64,000 bases of DNA from Amylostereum areolatum (taxonomy: Eukaryota > Basidiomycota > Agaricomycetes > Russulales > Stereaceae), in contig SAXG01000053.1 in NCBI GenBank assembly GCA_012932865.1, positions 1 to 64,000 of the forward strand, in the 5' to 3' direction. Below, one piece after another: positions 27,911-38,850 of the stretch. Both the position numbers and the translations under genes were made by a program. Below the pieces are notes generated by a model. That model searched no databases, was not told where the DNA came from, and worked only from the letters and a program-made list of their open reading frames with translations. Numbering within the stretch: the stretch's first letter is position 1; every line of letters starts with the position of its first letter.

Positions 27911-30900
27911 GGGGGCTGACGATGTACACGGCATCTGAAGCCCAAGTTTCTGTTTCTCGCTCGTCTGGTTTTGTGGTGCCTCGGTGGCCTGGTTCTCGTT
28001 TACATATGCGCATTGTTGATTCGGACTGTACTACTACGGGGGATATCCCCATTATGACTTCTCTTACGGACTCTATCGGTACGGGCACGCGTCCCGTTGT
28101 TATTTTAGATACTCAGGCCTCGATTTGTGAGCCTTCGGCTTTGGATATGGCTTCGGTTTCGGCTTCAGTTTTGGATACGGCTTTGGATACGGACTCGGTT
28201 TTGGATATGGACCCTGTGAAGTCAGGGACAACGCCGTGCGATGGAAGGGGCACGGCGCCCAAATCATGTTATATGGCACCTGGAACGGCTCAATGGACGC
28301 TTCGTCGCTTAAGGGAAGACAAACCCGAAAGTGCAATTGTAATCCTTCGCATCTGGACACACCACCGACGCCGTGACGAGGCTACTTATGAAGCCATCAA
28401 GGAAATAACTGGCATGGGAGACGAGTTAGCATGTCAAGCTCTACTAGAGCTCGCCACTCCTATGCAGTTCATACGCTCCGCCAGCGCCAAGGAACAAACG
28501 GTCATTCCCACACAACTGGTGGTAGATTCCAAACGCATTGTCAAAGCTCTCGCACTCCTGGACAGTGGTTGCACTGGCTCGTGTATCAACACGAAGTTTG
28601 TGCAGGAAAATCACATCCCCACGCGACGGACTGCTCGCCCAATCCCAGTACGAAATGCAGACGGCACTCTCAACACAGGAGGTCCCATTACGGAATATGT
28701 CACACTTCGCCTAAATATTCAAGACCATGAAGAAAACATTGACCTGGCGGTCTCCAATCTAGGAGATACGGACCTTTTCATTGGACATGAGTGGCTAAAG
28801 AAGCACAACCCTCACATCGACTGGAAATCCGGGTCAATTGAATTCGACCGATGCCCTATCAGCTGCTCTCGTCCCCCTCCCCTCCTCAATATCGATGAGG
28901 ATGAAGAGGAGGAGGAAGAGCCAGTCCACATGGAAAAGGACGAGCAGCTGTTTGCTTTCGACTGGGATGGCTACAAAGCGACATACCACATCCGGACCCA
29001 TGCATCGGACATTGCAATTGAAGAGCACGCTAAGAAAAAGGAACAGACCTTCTCTGAGCGAGTCCCAACGGCGTACCACGAATTCAAGGACATCTTTGAC
29101 AAAGACGACTTCGACAAGCTCCCTGAGCGACGCCCATGGGACCACGCCATTGAGCTCACTCCTAACTTCAAACCGGTTGATTGCAAAGTTTACCCCCTCA
29201 CATTGGACGAGCAGAAGCAACTGGACGCCTTTCTGGAAGAGAACCTGAGATCTGGCCGGATCCAACCGTCCAAATCACCCATGGCCTCCCCATTCTTCTT
29301 CATCAAGAAAAAAGACGGCTCGCTACGTCCTGTGCAGGACTATCGAAAGCTCAATGAGATGACAATAAAGAACCGTTACCCGCTCCCGCTCATCCAAGAG
29401 TTGGTTGACAAACTTAAAGGAGCACGGCACTTTACCAAGCTCGATGTCCGATGGGGGTACAACAATGTTCGGATTAAAGAAGGGGACGAGTGGAAAGCTG
29501 CATTCCGCACGAACAAAGGTCTCTACGAGCCTACGGTCATGTTCTTTGGACTCACCAACTCCCCGTCTACGTTCCAAGCCATGATGAACGACCTGTTCAA
29601 AGACTTGATCCACCAAGGAGTCGTGGTCGTCTATTTGGACGACATCCTCATCTTCACACATACGCTAGAAGAACATCGTCGAATAGTCAAGGAGGTCCTT
29701 CGGATCCTGCGAGAAAACAAACTCTATCTGAAGCCAGAAAAGTGCGAGTTTGAGAAGGCAGAAATCGAATACCTAGGCATGATTGTCGGCGGAGGAAGGG
29801 TTCGCATGGATCCAGCAAAGGTCGCGGCAATCACCAATTGGCCAGCCCCCAAAACGAAGAAACAACTTCAATCATTTTTGGGCTTTTGCAACTTCTACCG
29901 TCGCTTTATCAAGGACTTCAGTGGCATTGCTCACCCAATGACTAGACTCACTGGGAAGACGGAATGGGTCTGGGACACCCCACAGCAGGAGGCTTTTGAG
30001 GAACTCAAGCGACGTATAACATCGCAGCCAGTTCTAGCAATCCCTACAGACGATGGACAGTTCCGTGTCGAGGCGGACTCCTCTGACTATGCCACGGGCG
30101 CGGTACTTTCGCAACAACAGGACAATGGCAAATGGCACCCGGTCGCCTTCCTCTCAAAGTCCCTCAGCGAAGCTGAGAGGAACTATGAGATTTATGACAA
30201 GGAATTACTGGCTATCATGACGGCGCTAGAGGAATGGAGACAATACCTCATGGGGGCACGACAGGAGTTTGAAATCTGGTCGGATCATCGCAATCTCACG
30301 TACTTCCGCAAGGCGCAGAAGCTAAATCGGAGACAAGCACGATGGTTAACGGAGCTACAAGAGTATCATTGTACGCTACTCCACAAGCCTGGCAAAACAA
30401 TGGGTAAACCCGATGCTATTTCCCAACTAGCGGGCCTTGAGAAGGGGGAGAAAGACAATGAAAACATCGTCCTCCTGAAACCAGAACTCTTTCGCGCCCT
30501 CAACCATGCAGGAATTATAACCAATGGACATGACAATGTCTTCATTGAGCGGATTCAGGAGGCTACCTTACTCCGAGACCATGCAGTAGAACGCGCCTTA
30601 GCACTCAAAGTGAAGGGATGGCTGGAACACGCAGATGGAACGATCACCTGGCAACACAGACTCTATGTCCCAAGAGACAAAGGACTCCGTGCAGACATCA
30701 TCCAAGCTCATCATGACGGCCCGCTTGTCGGTCACCCAGGACGATACAAGACCCATGAGCTCATCACGCGCAACTACTGGTGGCCTGCCATTAGAGACGA
30801 TGTCCGGAAATATGTTGAAGGATGTGAGACCTGCCAACGTACCAAGATTAGACATGATCGCATTGCCGCTCCACTCCACCCACATGACCCGCCACAAGCG

Positions 30901-31644
30901 CCTTGGGAGCATGTATCCATCGACTTTGTCATGCCGCTCCCAGTCTCGGATGGAAAAGACGCCATCTGCAATGTGAACTGCATGGGTACCAAGCAGGTTG
31001 TATTCTGGGCCACGACCAAAGACCTAACGGAGGACGAACTCGCCTTCGAGTACCTACGCGAGGTGGTCCCCCATCATGGAATTCCTAGAAAGATCGTCAG
31101 CGACCGTGGCAGCGTGTTTGTCTCCAAATTCACCACAGCATTGTTCCAACTGTTAGGCATTGAAGGGAACCCGTCCACGGCGTATCACCCTCAGACGGAT
31201 GGACAGACCGAACGCTCCAACATGACCATGGAAAACTACCTTCGCATCTTCGTCAATCAGCGACAAGACAATTGGACACGTTACCTCCCACTTGCCATGA
31301 CTGCGCTCAACAATATGGTCCATAGTTCAATTGGGATGTCTCCCAACTTTGCCAACTATGGTCGGGAACTCTACCTAGGGACAAACCCTCGACGTGAGAC
31401 AGACAACCCATCGGCGAACGAGTTTGCACAACGCATGCGAGACATCTATGAGGAAGCCCGCTCTGCGCTAAAAGCAGCACAGGACGATCAAAAGCGCTTT
31501 TACGATCGCAAGAAGGACGAACCAATAGATTACAAAATTGGCGACTTCGTCTGGCTGGAAGCCAAGACCAGAGATGGCCAAACCGTAATCAAAACGGCAC
31601 ATCCTATGCAAAAGCTAGATGACAAGCGCTTTGGTCCTTTCTAA
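27907..31644 (+). CDS. Pol polyprotein: protease, reverse transcriptase, RNase H, integrase (chromodomain after a stop)
   Basis: Open for 1,245 codons from the frameshift site. The N-terminal part has a Ser/Asp/Leu-rich stretch made from short DNA repeats (28,130-28,215). The protease shows LLDSGCTGSC near residue 218. Reverse transcriptase has KKKDGSLRPVQDYRKLN and VYLDDILIF near residue 575. RNase H has VEADSSDYATG and YDKELLAIM. The integrase has the HHCC segment (HPGR...CETC), IVSDRGSVF and TDGQTERSN. The frame stops at TAA (31,642-31,644) after KRFGPF, where relatives read on (FGPFEI in family B and in the 60-kb element). The same TAA is in copy 2. Confidence 0.93.
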   Translation: MRGLTMYTASEAQVSVSRSSGFVVPRWPGSRLHMRIVDSDCTTTGDIPIMTSLTDSIGTGTRPVVILDTQASICEPSALDMASVSASVLDTALDTDSVLDMDPVKSGTTPCDGRGTAPKSCYMAPGTAQWTLRRLREDKPESAIVILRIWTHHRRRDEATYEAIKEITGMGDELACQALLELATPMQFIRSASAKEQTVIPTQLVVDSKRIVKALALLDSGCTGSCINTKFVQENHIPTRRTARPIPVRNADGTLNTGGPITEYVTLRLNIQDHEENIDLAVSNLGDTDLFIGHEWLKKHNPHIDWKSGSIEFDRCPISCSRPPPLLNIDEDEEEEEEPVHMEKDEQLFAFDWDGYKATYHIRTHASDIAIEEHAKKKEQTFSERVPTAYHEFKDIFDKDDFDKLPERRPWDHAIELTPNFKPVDCKVYPLTLDEQKQLDAFLEENLRSGRIQPSKSPMASPFFFIKKKDGSLRPVQDYRKLNEMTIKNRYPLPLIQELVDKLKGARHFTKLDVRWGYNNVRIKEGDEWKAAFRTNKGLYEPTVMFFGLTNSPSTFQAMMNDLFKDLIHQGVVVVYLDDILIFTHTLEEHRRIVKEVLRILRENKLYLKPEKCEFEKAEIEYLGMIVGGGRVRMDPAKVAAITNWPAPKTKKQLQSFLGFCNFYRRFIKDFSGIAHPMTRLTGKTEWVWDTPQQEAFEELKRRITSQPVLAIPTDDGQFRVEADSSDYATGAVLSQQQDNGKWHPVAFLSKSLSEAERNYEIYDKELLAIMTALEEWRQYLMGARQEFEIWSDHRNLTYFRKAQKLNRRQARWLTELQEYHCTLLHKPGKTMGKPDAISQLAGLEKGEKDNENIVLLKPELFRALNHAGIITNGHDNVFIERIQEATLLRDHAVERALALKVKGWLEHADGTITWQHRLYVPRDKGLRADIIQAHHDGPLVGHPGRYKTHELITRNYWWPAIRDDVRKYVEGCETCQRTKIRHDRIAAPLHPHDPPQAPWEHVSIDFVMPLPVSDGKDAICNVNCMGTKQVVFWATTKDLTEDELAFEYLREVVPHHGIPRKIVSDRGSVFVSKFTTALFQLLGIEGNPSTAYHPQTDGQTERSNMTMENYLRIFVNQRQDNWTRYLPLAMTALNNMVHSSIGMSPNFANYGRELYLGTNPRRETDNPSANEFAQRMRDIYEEARSALKAAQDDQKRFYDRKKDEPIDYKIGDFVWLEAKTRDGQTVIKTAHPMQKLDDKRFGPF

Positions 31645-32082
31645 ATCCTGGAAAAAGTCGGAGCATCGGCTTACAAGCTTCGCCTCCCTACATCCTGGTC
31701 ACGAAAACATCCGGTCTTCAACGAGTCCCTCCTATCTCCACACAACGGTCCCGCCTTTGACAATCAGAAAGCACCTACACCTCCACCACCAGAGTTAGTC
31801 CAAGGAGAGGAAGTCTATGAGGTCGAAAAGATTATAGACTCCAAGAAGGTTGGTCACGGCTTCAAGTACCTCGTCAAATGGAAAGGCTACCCAGACAATG
31901 ACAATACTTGGGAGCCTCTCACCAATCTCCAGAATGCCAAGAAACGCATTGACGACTTCCACCGTGAACATCCGGGTGCCCCGAAACCTGCACGCCTTAA
32001 TCGTTGGAAACTCCTGTCGGAGGAAGAAACTGGATCTGATTACGACGAGGACGTCGAATCTAAGGAAGGGGTGATGTCATGA
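31645..32082 (+). CDS. Integrase C-terminal end and chromodomain, separated from pol by one stop
   Basis: Directly after the TAA the same frame continues ILEKVGASAYKLRLPTSW, HPVFNESLL and a chromodomain (YEVEKIIDSKKVGHG to YLVKWKGYPDNDNTWEP), and ends inside the LTR start at 32,082. Chromodomains of chromoviruses are known to steer integration to histone-marked chromatin. Here it can be made only by readthrough of TAA, from a separate start, or not at all. Confidence 0.75.
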   Translation: MLEKVGASAYKLRLPTSWSRKHPVFNESLLSPHNGPAFDNQKAPTPPPPELVQGEEVYEVEKIIDSKKVGHGFKYLVKWKGYPDNDNTWEPLTNLQNAKKRIDDFHREHPGAPKPARLNRWKLLSEEETGSDYDEDVESKEGVMS

Positions 32083-32532
32083 ACGGTCTATAATTTTCTT
32101 TTTACTTTACATCGGTTACACGCTTTAGGACTTATCGACTTATCACCGGTCCGGCTCCACCTTGGCCCGGACCCGGCTCATCTATATCCCGCCCGGACCC
32201 ACGTGACTCATCTCGGTCCGGGTCTGACTCCTTTCTCTTGACTCATGCTGTACGATACTGACTCATGCTGTGCTCTTTTACATACGACTGCTTACTTATA
32301 CTTGGTCTGCTTACTGATCGCCGTGTATTGGTTGCTTACCTAAGTCTCTCTCCTCTTGTGTATATAAGGCTCGCTCTCGCTGTACATATTCCTTATCTCG
32401 AGCTAGTCAATTCTACCGACTTTGCTTGCTTTCCCTCGTCTGTCGCCGTGTCTGATCGGCTCCCCTCTGTCGTCCTCATCTTCTAGTCAGCTGTGTCGTA
32501 ACTTGGTGCTGTCGCACTAGTCGTTGCTGACA
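32075..32532 (+). repeat. 3' LTR, family C copy 1
   Basis: It is 458 bp, almost identical to 25,036-25,493. It is preceded by a purine-rich tract and followed by CGCGG. Confidence 0.92.
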
Positions 32533-32945
32533 CGCGGGCCCAGCTGAGAGAGATGGAGGGGGTGTCCGTGGGGTGCCCGTGGGCCCATTCGAGGGAGACA
32601 GAGGGACGCTCCACATGGGGGTCGTGGGCCCACCGGGTGGAGATGTAAACAGAGCGGGTTGCGAGGACCGCGGGCCCACCAGAGGGAGCCGGGAAACGTG
32701 CCGCTTGTCTGGATCGTGGGCCCGATGGATTGTGCCGAGCAAAGGACACATGGGCTCTACGTGGGCCGGCACGTCTCACATGACATACCATTGTATTGAA
32801 TCTTGAACGTATACAAAACGAAACGGTATTACACCTGTAATTCTAACTACGAAGTATCCGTGGGCCCACCCAGCCGAGTCGGCTCCTCACTCATGCGTGG
32901 GCCCACGTGGGGTCTCCCATCTGACCCCGGCACGTCAAGCCGTGG
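32533..32945. repeat. GTGGGCCC minisatellite, right flank of the KDZ region (part 2)
   Basis: This continues the array cut at 25,035: CGTGGGCCC or CGCGGGCCC recurs about every 50-70 bp with diverged spacers, to a last pair near 32,860-32,910. From about 32,945 the sequence reads as Helitron coding DNA, so the right end of the KDZ element should lie close to there. Confidence 0.7.
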
Positions 32946-35945
32946 GGTGAGCCATCTTCAACCCAGAATCAACACTGAATACCCCGGCGTGTTCAAGCGG
33001 AAGTTGGCTCTTCTTCTCAAGAATCTCAAGACTATGTTCCCGAACGTCGGGAAACCTCTCTACTGCATCCATTCCGTGGAATTCCAGAAGCGGGGGCTCC
33101 CTCACGCCCACATCCTCATTAAGTACCGTGAGGACTGTCTTGACGCGGCTAACATTGACGCAGTTGTGTCCGCCGAGATTCCACCCGACCCCGTCGACCG
33201 CCAGCTCGTCCTTCAATTTATGATCCACCATCATTCCGTACCCCCTGCTCCGATCTCAGCATATTGCCAGAGGGAAGACATGTTTGGCAACCGTCGGTGC
33301 CGCTTCAAATATCCGAAGGACGTCCAGGTGGTTACAGAAATTGACGAGGATGGCCGTGTGCAATACCGGCGGCGTAGCGTGGACGACGCATTGGTTGTTC
33401 CGCATAACCTCGTCATTCTGCGCAAATTCAAGTGCCATATCAACTTTGAGGTGGCAAACTCGTCGCATCTCTTTCAGTATCTCTTCAAGTACATTCACAA
33501 AGGTTCGTCATTCATTGATATCACACAGTGCGCGGCTGACCCTGGTCCAACACGCTCAGGTCCCGACTATGCAAAATTTGCCATCCGAGACGCAGCTGAA
33601 CCCGTTGACGAGATAGAGGAGTTTTGGAAGGCGAGATACCTGACTGCTCTCGAAGCGACGTGGCGTATCCTGGGATTTCACATCACACAGAAGGATCCAG
33701 CAGTCTCTGCTCTTCCCATACACCTCCCGGAGGATTTGTCACATCGTCAATACACTACTCGACGCGGCGTTCCGGCCTTCTCATCATCGCTGCTTGACCA
33801 CTACTTTGTACGTCCTCTAGGCGTCTTCATGCATCAAGGGATTTTCAGAGACTTCCGAGACCTAACATATGTGGAATACTGGGCGTTGTTTCGTACAGAG
33901 GCATTCAATCCCGCGAACGAAGGCAAGGCGCGCTATTTTGTCGAGCGCGCTTTTCTCCCGGGTGTCCCTCGCATGCACGTCATTCAGCGTGTTGAAATTC
34001 GTCCTCATGTCACTCGCTTACACGCAGTCCGTGCATCCGCCGGTGAAGTCTTCTATCTGCGCCGCCTCTTACAACATCGACCTGCATATTCTTACACGGA
34101 GCTGCGTATCATCGACGGTACCTTGCACCCATCATTCCAAGCGGCGGTCGTTGCTGCAGGACTGTTTGCGGATGAACAGGAGGCTGAGTTTGCGTTGCAA
34201 GAGGCGGTTGACTCCCTCAAGACCCCTGCACAGCTTCGCTTCCTTTTCCTTGACCTCCTTCTCAATGACTGTGCCCCATCCCCAATTTATTTATGGACAC
34301 GTTTCCAGGCTGATATTTCCCGTGACTACACGCTGAGGCTTCGCAGTGACATCTTGGGGCAAAATGCGGCGCTGCAAAGCATGTCTAGAAGAACACGGAA
34401 AGACGTTAGAGCAATTCGGCCTTCCCGCTTTTCAAGCATTTGGGGGGGAAGTTCGTCACGAGCGGGGAAAATGGGATCGTCTTGCAGATTCACTCCTTGA
34501 ACGCGCGACAACGTCATACAACCAATTCAACGAGGAGCAAAAGGCTATTTTTCTTGAAGTCGTATCCGCTATCCAGCAACACCGGCCACTTCGCCTGTTC
34601 ATTGACGGCAAAGCAGGCCGTGGAAAAACGTTCCTCGTCAACGCCATTTGCGACTACATCCGGTCTTCAAAAAAAAATCGTGATCCCAACTGCGACCGCC
34701 GCATTTGCCGCCCTCCTTTACCCTGGAGGTCGTACGACACATTCGGCGTTCAAGGTCTGTGTGCAATCCCATGTGACAGCCAGAGATCCTCACAAATCTG
34801 CAGGTGCCAGTCAATGATGGGAACGAGTTCCTCATCTCAGACATCTCCGCCAACGATGCACGGGGTGAACTCCTGCGTGAGGCCTCGGCCATTATCTGGG
34901 ATGAGGCGCCAATGGCGAATCGTGCCGTACTCTCATGCGTGGAGGAAACATGCCGCCGCGTCATGATGAACGACGCAATTCCTTTTGGTGGTAAAGTCGT
35001 CCTTCTCTTGGGCGACTTTAGGCAAACATGTCCTGTGATCCCCGGAGGCTCTCGACGACAAGTTGTTGACGCTTCGATAAAGTCGGCGACCCTCTGGGAA
35101 ACATTCACAGTCCGTCGCCTTTCTAGACCAATCCGTAACGCGGAAGACCCCCTGTTCGCCGCCTACGTCGACTCCATTGGTGATGGTGCAGGTCCAGATA
35201 TCCCTGTCATGATGCTTAATATCACACACTCCGAGACTGAACTCGTCAAGTTCACATTCCCCGACGAGGTTCTCCGCTCTCCCTCTTTATGTTTCCGTCG
35301 CGCGATCCTGGCGCCCACAAATGCTCAAGTGAAGCACTACAACTCCATAATGCTGGAGCGTTTGGACGGACGTGCACGGTCGTATTATTCCTCTGATTCA
35401 ATCAAGGAGGCAGACAATACAGGTCTCATAGACATTGTTCCTGATGCTTTACTGGACTGGGCTCAAAACCGGCATATTCACGGTATTCCTCCTCACATTC
35501 TCACCCTGAAAACAAACGTAATATGTCGCAGCATGAGGAACCTTTCGATAGCAAGAGGCTTGGTCAAAAACTCCCGCGTCGTTGTAGTTGACATCGGGCA
35601 CCGCATCATCACCGTCCGACTGCTCCGGGAGCTTCCAGGAAATCAAGTTATTGTCGACCCAGAAGACATCCTCGTTCCTCGGATCCCTTTTCACCACACT
35701 CTCAAGTCGGGCCATACCCTCGTTCGATGACAATTCCCTCTCGACCTCGCATACAGCACTACATTCAATAGCTGTCAAGGCCTCACACTAGACCGAGTCG
35801 GCATTGATTTGACTTCAGCCGTGTTCTCACATGGTCAGCTTTACACCGCCTTTTCACGTATTCGGAGGCGGGATCATGGTATGGTCAGGTTGAAGGAGGG
35901 CGACTGGGTAACGAGGAATGTAACATACCGCGAGATTCTCGTGTA
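32946..35945 (+). pseudogene. Helitron Rep/PIF1-like helicase, 5'-truncated and inactivated
   Basis: The Rep part starts abruptly (NTEYPGVFKRKLALLL) and contains the HUH motif in EFQKRGLPHAHIL (33,085-33,120) and the two-Tyr motif YLFKYIHKG (33,479-33,505), so only the end of the N-terminal Helitron domain remains. A long linker leads to the PIF1-type helicase: Walker A GKAGRGKTF near 34,610, TATAAFAA, then, across an intron at about 34,757-34,801, IIWDEAPM, LLLGDFRQTCPVIPGG, and after a stop TTFNSCQGLTLDRVG and YTAFSRIR. Lesions: a frame change near 34,375, an A9 run near 34,670 that shifts the frame, and a TGA at 35,728-35,730 just before FPLDLAYS, where CGA would fit. The N-terminal part may lie left of position 1. 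Confidence 0.88.
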
Positions 35946-36594
35946 ACAGCTGGGATGACGTCAGGATGATGGGGTTAACGGGGCACCTACCATAAAGGAT
36001 GTTTTCGAAGACTTTCTCGGACGGTCATTGAATTTATACTTTTATACCATTCTAAACTAGGTTAAGCAGCTAAATATGCTTCAATGGCCCAATTGGGGCA
36101 GAGTAAGGGACCTTCGGAATTGCTGCAAGGTCGGCGCTGGATCCTGTTCCCCCGTCACGTGTCTCGTTTAGCCTCGGAGCGCAGCTCCGACGACCTTGTG
36201 CACATATAAGTATTAACCCCAAAACGATTGGGGCACGTTTGGACCACGGGCGCCAGGGAGAAATAGGTCGCCATGAGTCTCACTTCTCCTTTCTCTCCCT
36301 TGCGCCGAGTAGGTTGCTCGCGACCTTTTGAAGCTTCCGCGCGTACATGAACGTTGAACCCCCACTCGCAATGTACTTTCTTCGAGTTCTGAGTGTGTAC
36401 TTATGGGTTCTCATGCGCCTTCCTAAGTAGGTCCCTCGACTTTCGTATCGCCGGGAACCTGCCGCAAAGGACAACGCGACGTATGGAAACTATGTAACGA
36501 GTCCGAAAGTTGAAAATACGATATCTTTTCATTCATAAAGCATGAGTAAGAGCGTCGCAGAAAACGTCGACATGCAGACTAAGGATTCATGCAG
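35946..36594. other. Intergenic region after the Helitron
   Basis: No supportable gene. A perfect 6-bp hairpin (CGGAGC-GCA-GCTCCG, 36,175-36,189) is the kind of stem found near Helitron 3' ends, but I do not find the usual CTRR end within about 12 bases after it. Short open frames at 36,280-36,474 have no other support. Confidence 0.45.
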
Positions 36595-38818
36595 TCAAGA
36601 ACCCTGTGCAGACCGTGTCTCCCTCCTCGCACGCCACCAGTCCGACAATTTGTCCAAGAGACCCATGGCCACCGGTACCGTTCCCATTGCGTGAGCAGCC
36701 GAACCCCTCCTCAGCCATAACATCCACCCCCTCCGGGTTTCAGGTCCATTGTCGTGTCCCGTATTGCCACCCTGACGGACAACGTACCCCATCTCGATGT
36801 CTTGCCCATTGCAGTCCTGTTCAACGGGTGGTGGTGTGGGCGCCGGTGGCAGATCATGGGCCCCCGATGAGCTCGCAGTGCCGATGTCATCGGAAACTGG
36901 CTGTTGAGATGCCTTTAGGGCGTCGTGCAACGGCTTCAACACAACACCTTGTCTTTCAATATCGGGAAAGAAGCGTGTATGTGCCTCAATTTGATGCTCC
37001 AGCTCTTCCCATTTGCGCATGAATTCCGCCCTGACCTCCGGCGCCGTGCCCCCCACGTACGGAGAGAGTGTCGATAGTAGGGCTAGCGTGGGTGAGTGTG
37101 CGGCGTAAGACCACACGTCAAAAAATCCCTCGCTGTCCTCGAGGTCGGAAAGGACGCAGAGCGCCGCGATGCAGGGTCCATTTGCGAAACTGCTTTCTTC
37201 GTCTGCCATAAAGTGCATCCACGTGTGCGCGCGAGGGAATGCCGCGTCGAGTACGTCACGGATTTCACTTGGTTTGACATTTGATGCGATACTCCTGGTG
37301 TTCGACTCCTGCGAAAGAGAGCTCTGGAGTGCGGCAACCACCGCAAGGCCGAACACGCCCCGAGCATTGGACGCTGTTTTCTGGTCCTCGTGACGCGATA
37401 GTTTCTGTATGAGGTCGACCTTTCCATAAAAATCGAAAATGCATTGCGTCGATTGGAGGATGTGAGGCACGACGCGCCGCACCTTCATGGGTAACGAAGG
37501 GGAGATGCTGAGATCGTCGAGACTCCAGAAATCCACGAGATTCAAACACGATAGCAGGTTCACAAAAATGACGGAGCGCCAGTCGCTATTTGCTGAGGAA
37601 TAATGCAGTGAAAATAACAATGCCTCCACGACTGCGTATATGCCACCGACGTTGGTGTGCATCTGGAAAATAGCCTGAGTACCCACTGGAGAGGCTGGGG
37701 AGCGCTTGACCACAACCGCAAGTTCCTCTGCGAATTCCTCGGGCGAACGGTCGACGATGCGGAGCATCGCCACGTCTGAGAGAGCGTCCACGTCCGACAC
37801 CCCGAAGGCCCGGGACACCGAACGATGATTGTGAAGGTATTCGTCCAAGCTTTGGTACGAGGAATAGAGGTTCCTGATTATCCACGGGAGGTTGCGAGCT
37901 CGATCCCGGAATGGGAATCCTGAAAAACTTGAAGTCCGAAAGAGATCGCGAATTTTGATTGTGGCGGACAGAAATGGCCACATGAACGGCGTGAGAGGGG
38001 TGTGATAAGGGCAATTGAGGATGAGTAGGGGAAGGATAGTGAGGATTGCATATATAGACCCGACGATCACGACAACCACCAAGGTTAATAGAGCGACCAC
38101 TTTGTTGATCGGCCACAAGAATTCGACGATTCCCGAGAAGAACAGGAATACAGAAATGTGGAGGAGGAGGGGAAGAGTGCTCGTCACGGTCGGGAGCCGG
38201 AAACGCTTGACCCCTGCGAAAAGGAAGGCGCGAAGACGGCCGCGCTCGCGCGGTGTTGTATGCTCGTCGAACACGGCCTGACTGTAATTTCGAGTCCATT
38301 GTTGCACGAGCGTCGCGCCAAGGGCGCAGGTCAGACTGAATATCAGGCTGAAAAACCATAGAATGTTGACATCTATGATGGAGCGAGGTGCAGAGAAGGG
38401 AGCCGAGGGAGACGTCAGGGGCTGAGAGCCATTGACGATAGCGACGAGCTGGGAGAGCAGCACGACCGTTGCATCTCCCGAATCGGGTTGGAGAAGCTTG
38501 TAGCTCTCAACAATGAATGCGGCGACCGTCGCGGAAAATAGCCCAGTCTACGAAGACATAATTAGAATCCGAGGTTGACAAGATGGACCAATCCAGACGC
38601 ACGAATATCAGAATCCCGTCAGCGTCGCCTTTCCATGTCTCTATCTGCTCCTTGTCGTACTTTTTGTTCCTATCGAGATACTTCGTCCAGAAACGGTCGG
38701 CGATGACTTCGTCTGGTTCGACTTTCACGTCTTTGTAGTCTGGAATAAAGTCGGAGCCATTTTAAGGGTCGACTAACTTTTGAAATCAGGACACAATCTC
38801 ACCTTTATTATACATCAT
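36595..38818 (-). CDS. DUF6535-type multi-pass membrane protein
   Basis: An N-terminal helix with W-T-K-Y (DRFWTKYLDRNKKYDKEQIE) and WKGDADGILIF ends at a GTGCGT donor near 38,602. The next exon resumes TGLFSATVAAFIVESYKLLQ, a pattern I know from the DUF6535 family of agaricomycetes (W..D.D..L.F.GLFS...AF..E). Three further hydrophobic segments follow: ILWFFSLIFSLTCALGATL, LLLHISVFLFFSGIVEFLW and LLTLVVVVIVGSIYAILTIL. The remaining 430 or so residues are soluble and helical, ending with a Pro/Gly-rich acidic region and WWRARRETRSAQGS. The start is uncertain: I take ATGATG at 38,818, joined by an intron to DYKDVKVEPDE, but coding sequence may begin further upstream. Function unknown; probably in a membrane. 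Confidence 0.78.
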
Positions 38819-38850
38819 GTATCCTAGTTTGTCGTCGCGGACTACGTAGA

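Larger units (their letters stand above)
25036..32532 (+). mobile_element. Ty3/gypsy chromodomain retrotransposon, family C, copy 1
   Basis: The 7,497-bp element is flanked by CGCGG on both sides (25,031-25,035 and 32,533-32,537). Its 458-bp LTRs (25,036-25,493; 32,075-32,532) start TGTCATGAACGG and end CGTTGCTGACA, and differ at two positions that I can see, so it is young. Order: 5' LTR, leader ORF, TAA, gag, TTTTTGA, pol, TAA, integrase tail plus chromodomain, polypurine tract (AAGGAAGGGGTGA), 3' LTR. Gag is broken in this copy. A second copy lies at 51,962-59,460 in the opposite orientation. Confidence 0.95.

Noticed and set aside
36175..36189. Helitron 3' terminus at the perfect hairpin
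   Set aside because: No CTRR end followed by T is found within the usual distance; kept only as a note.
36280..36474. 64-codon Arg-rich minus-strand frame
   Set aside because: No homologue recognised, no splice context, length expected by chance.
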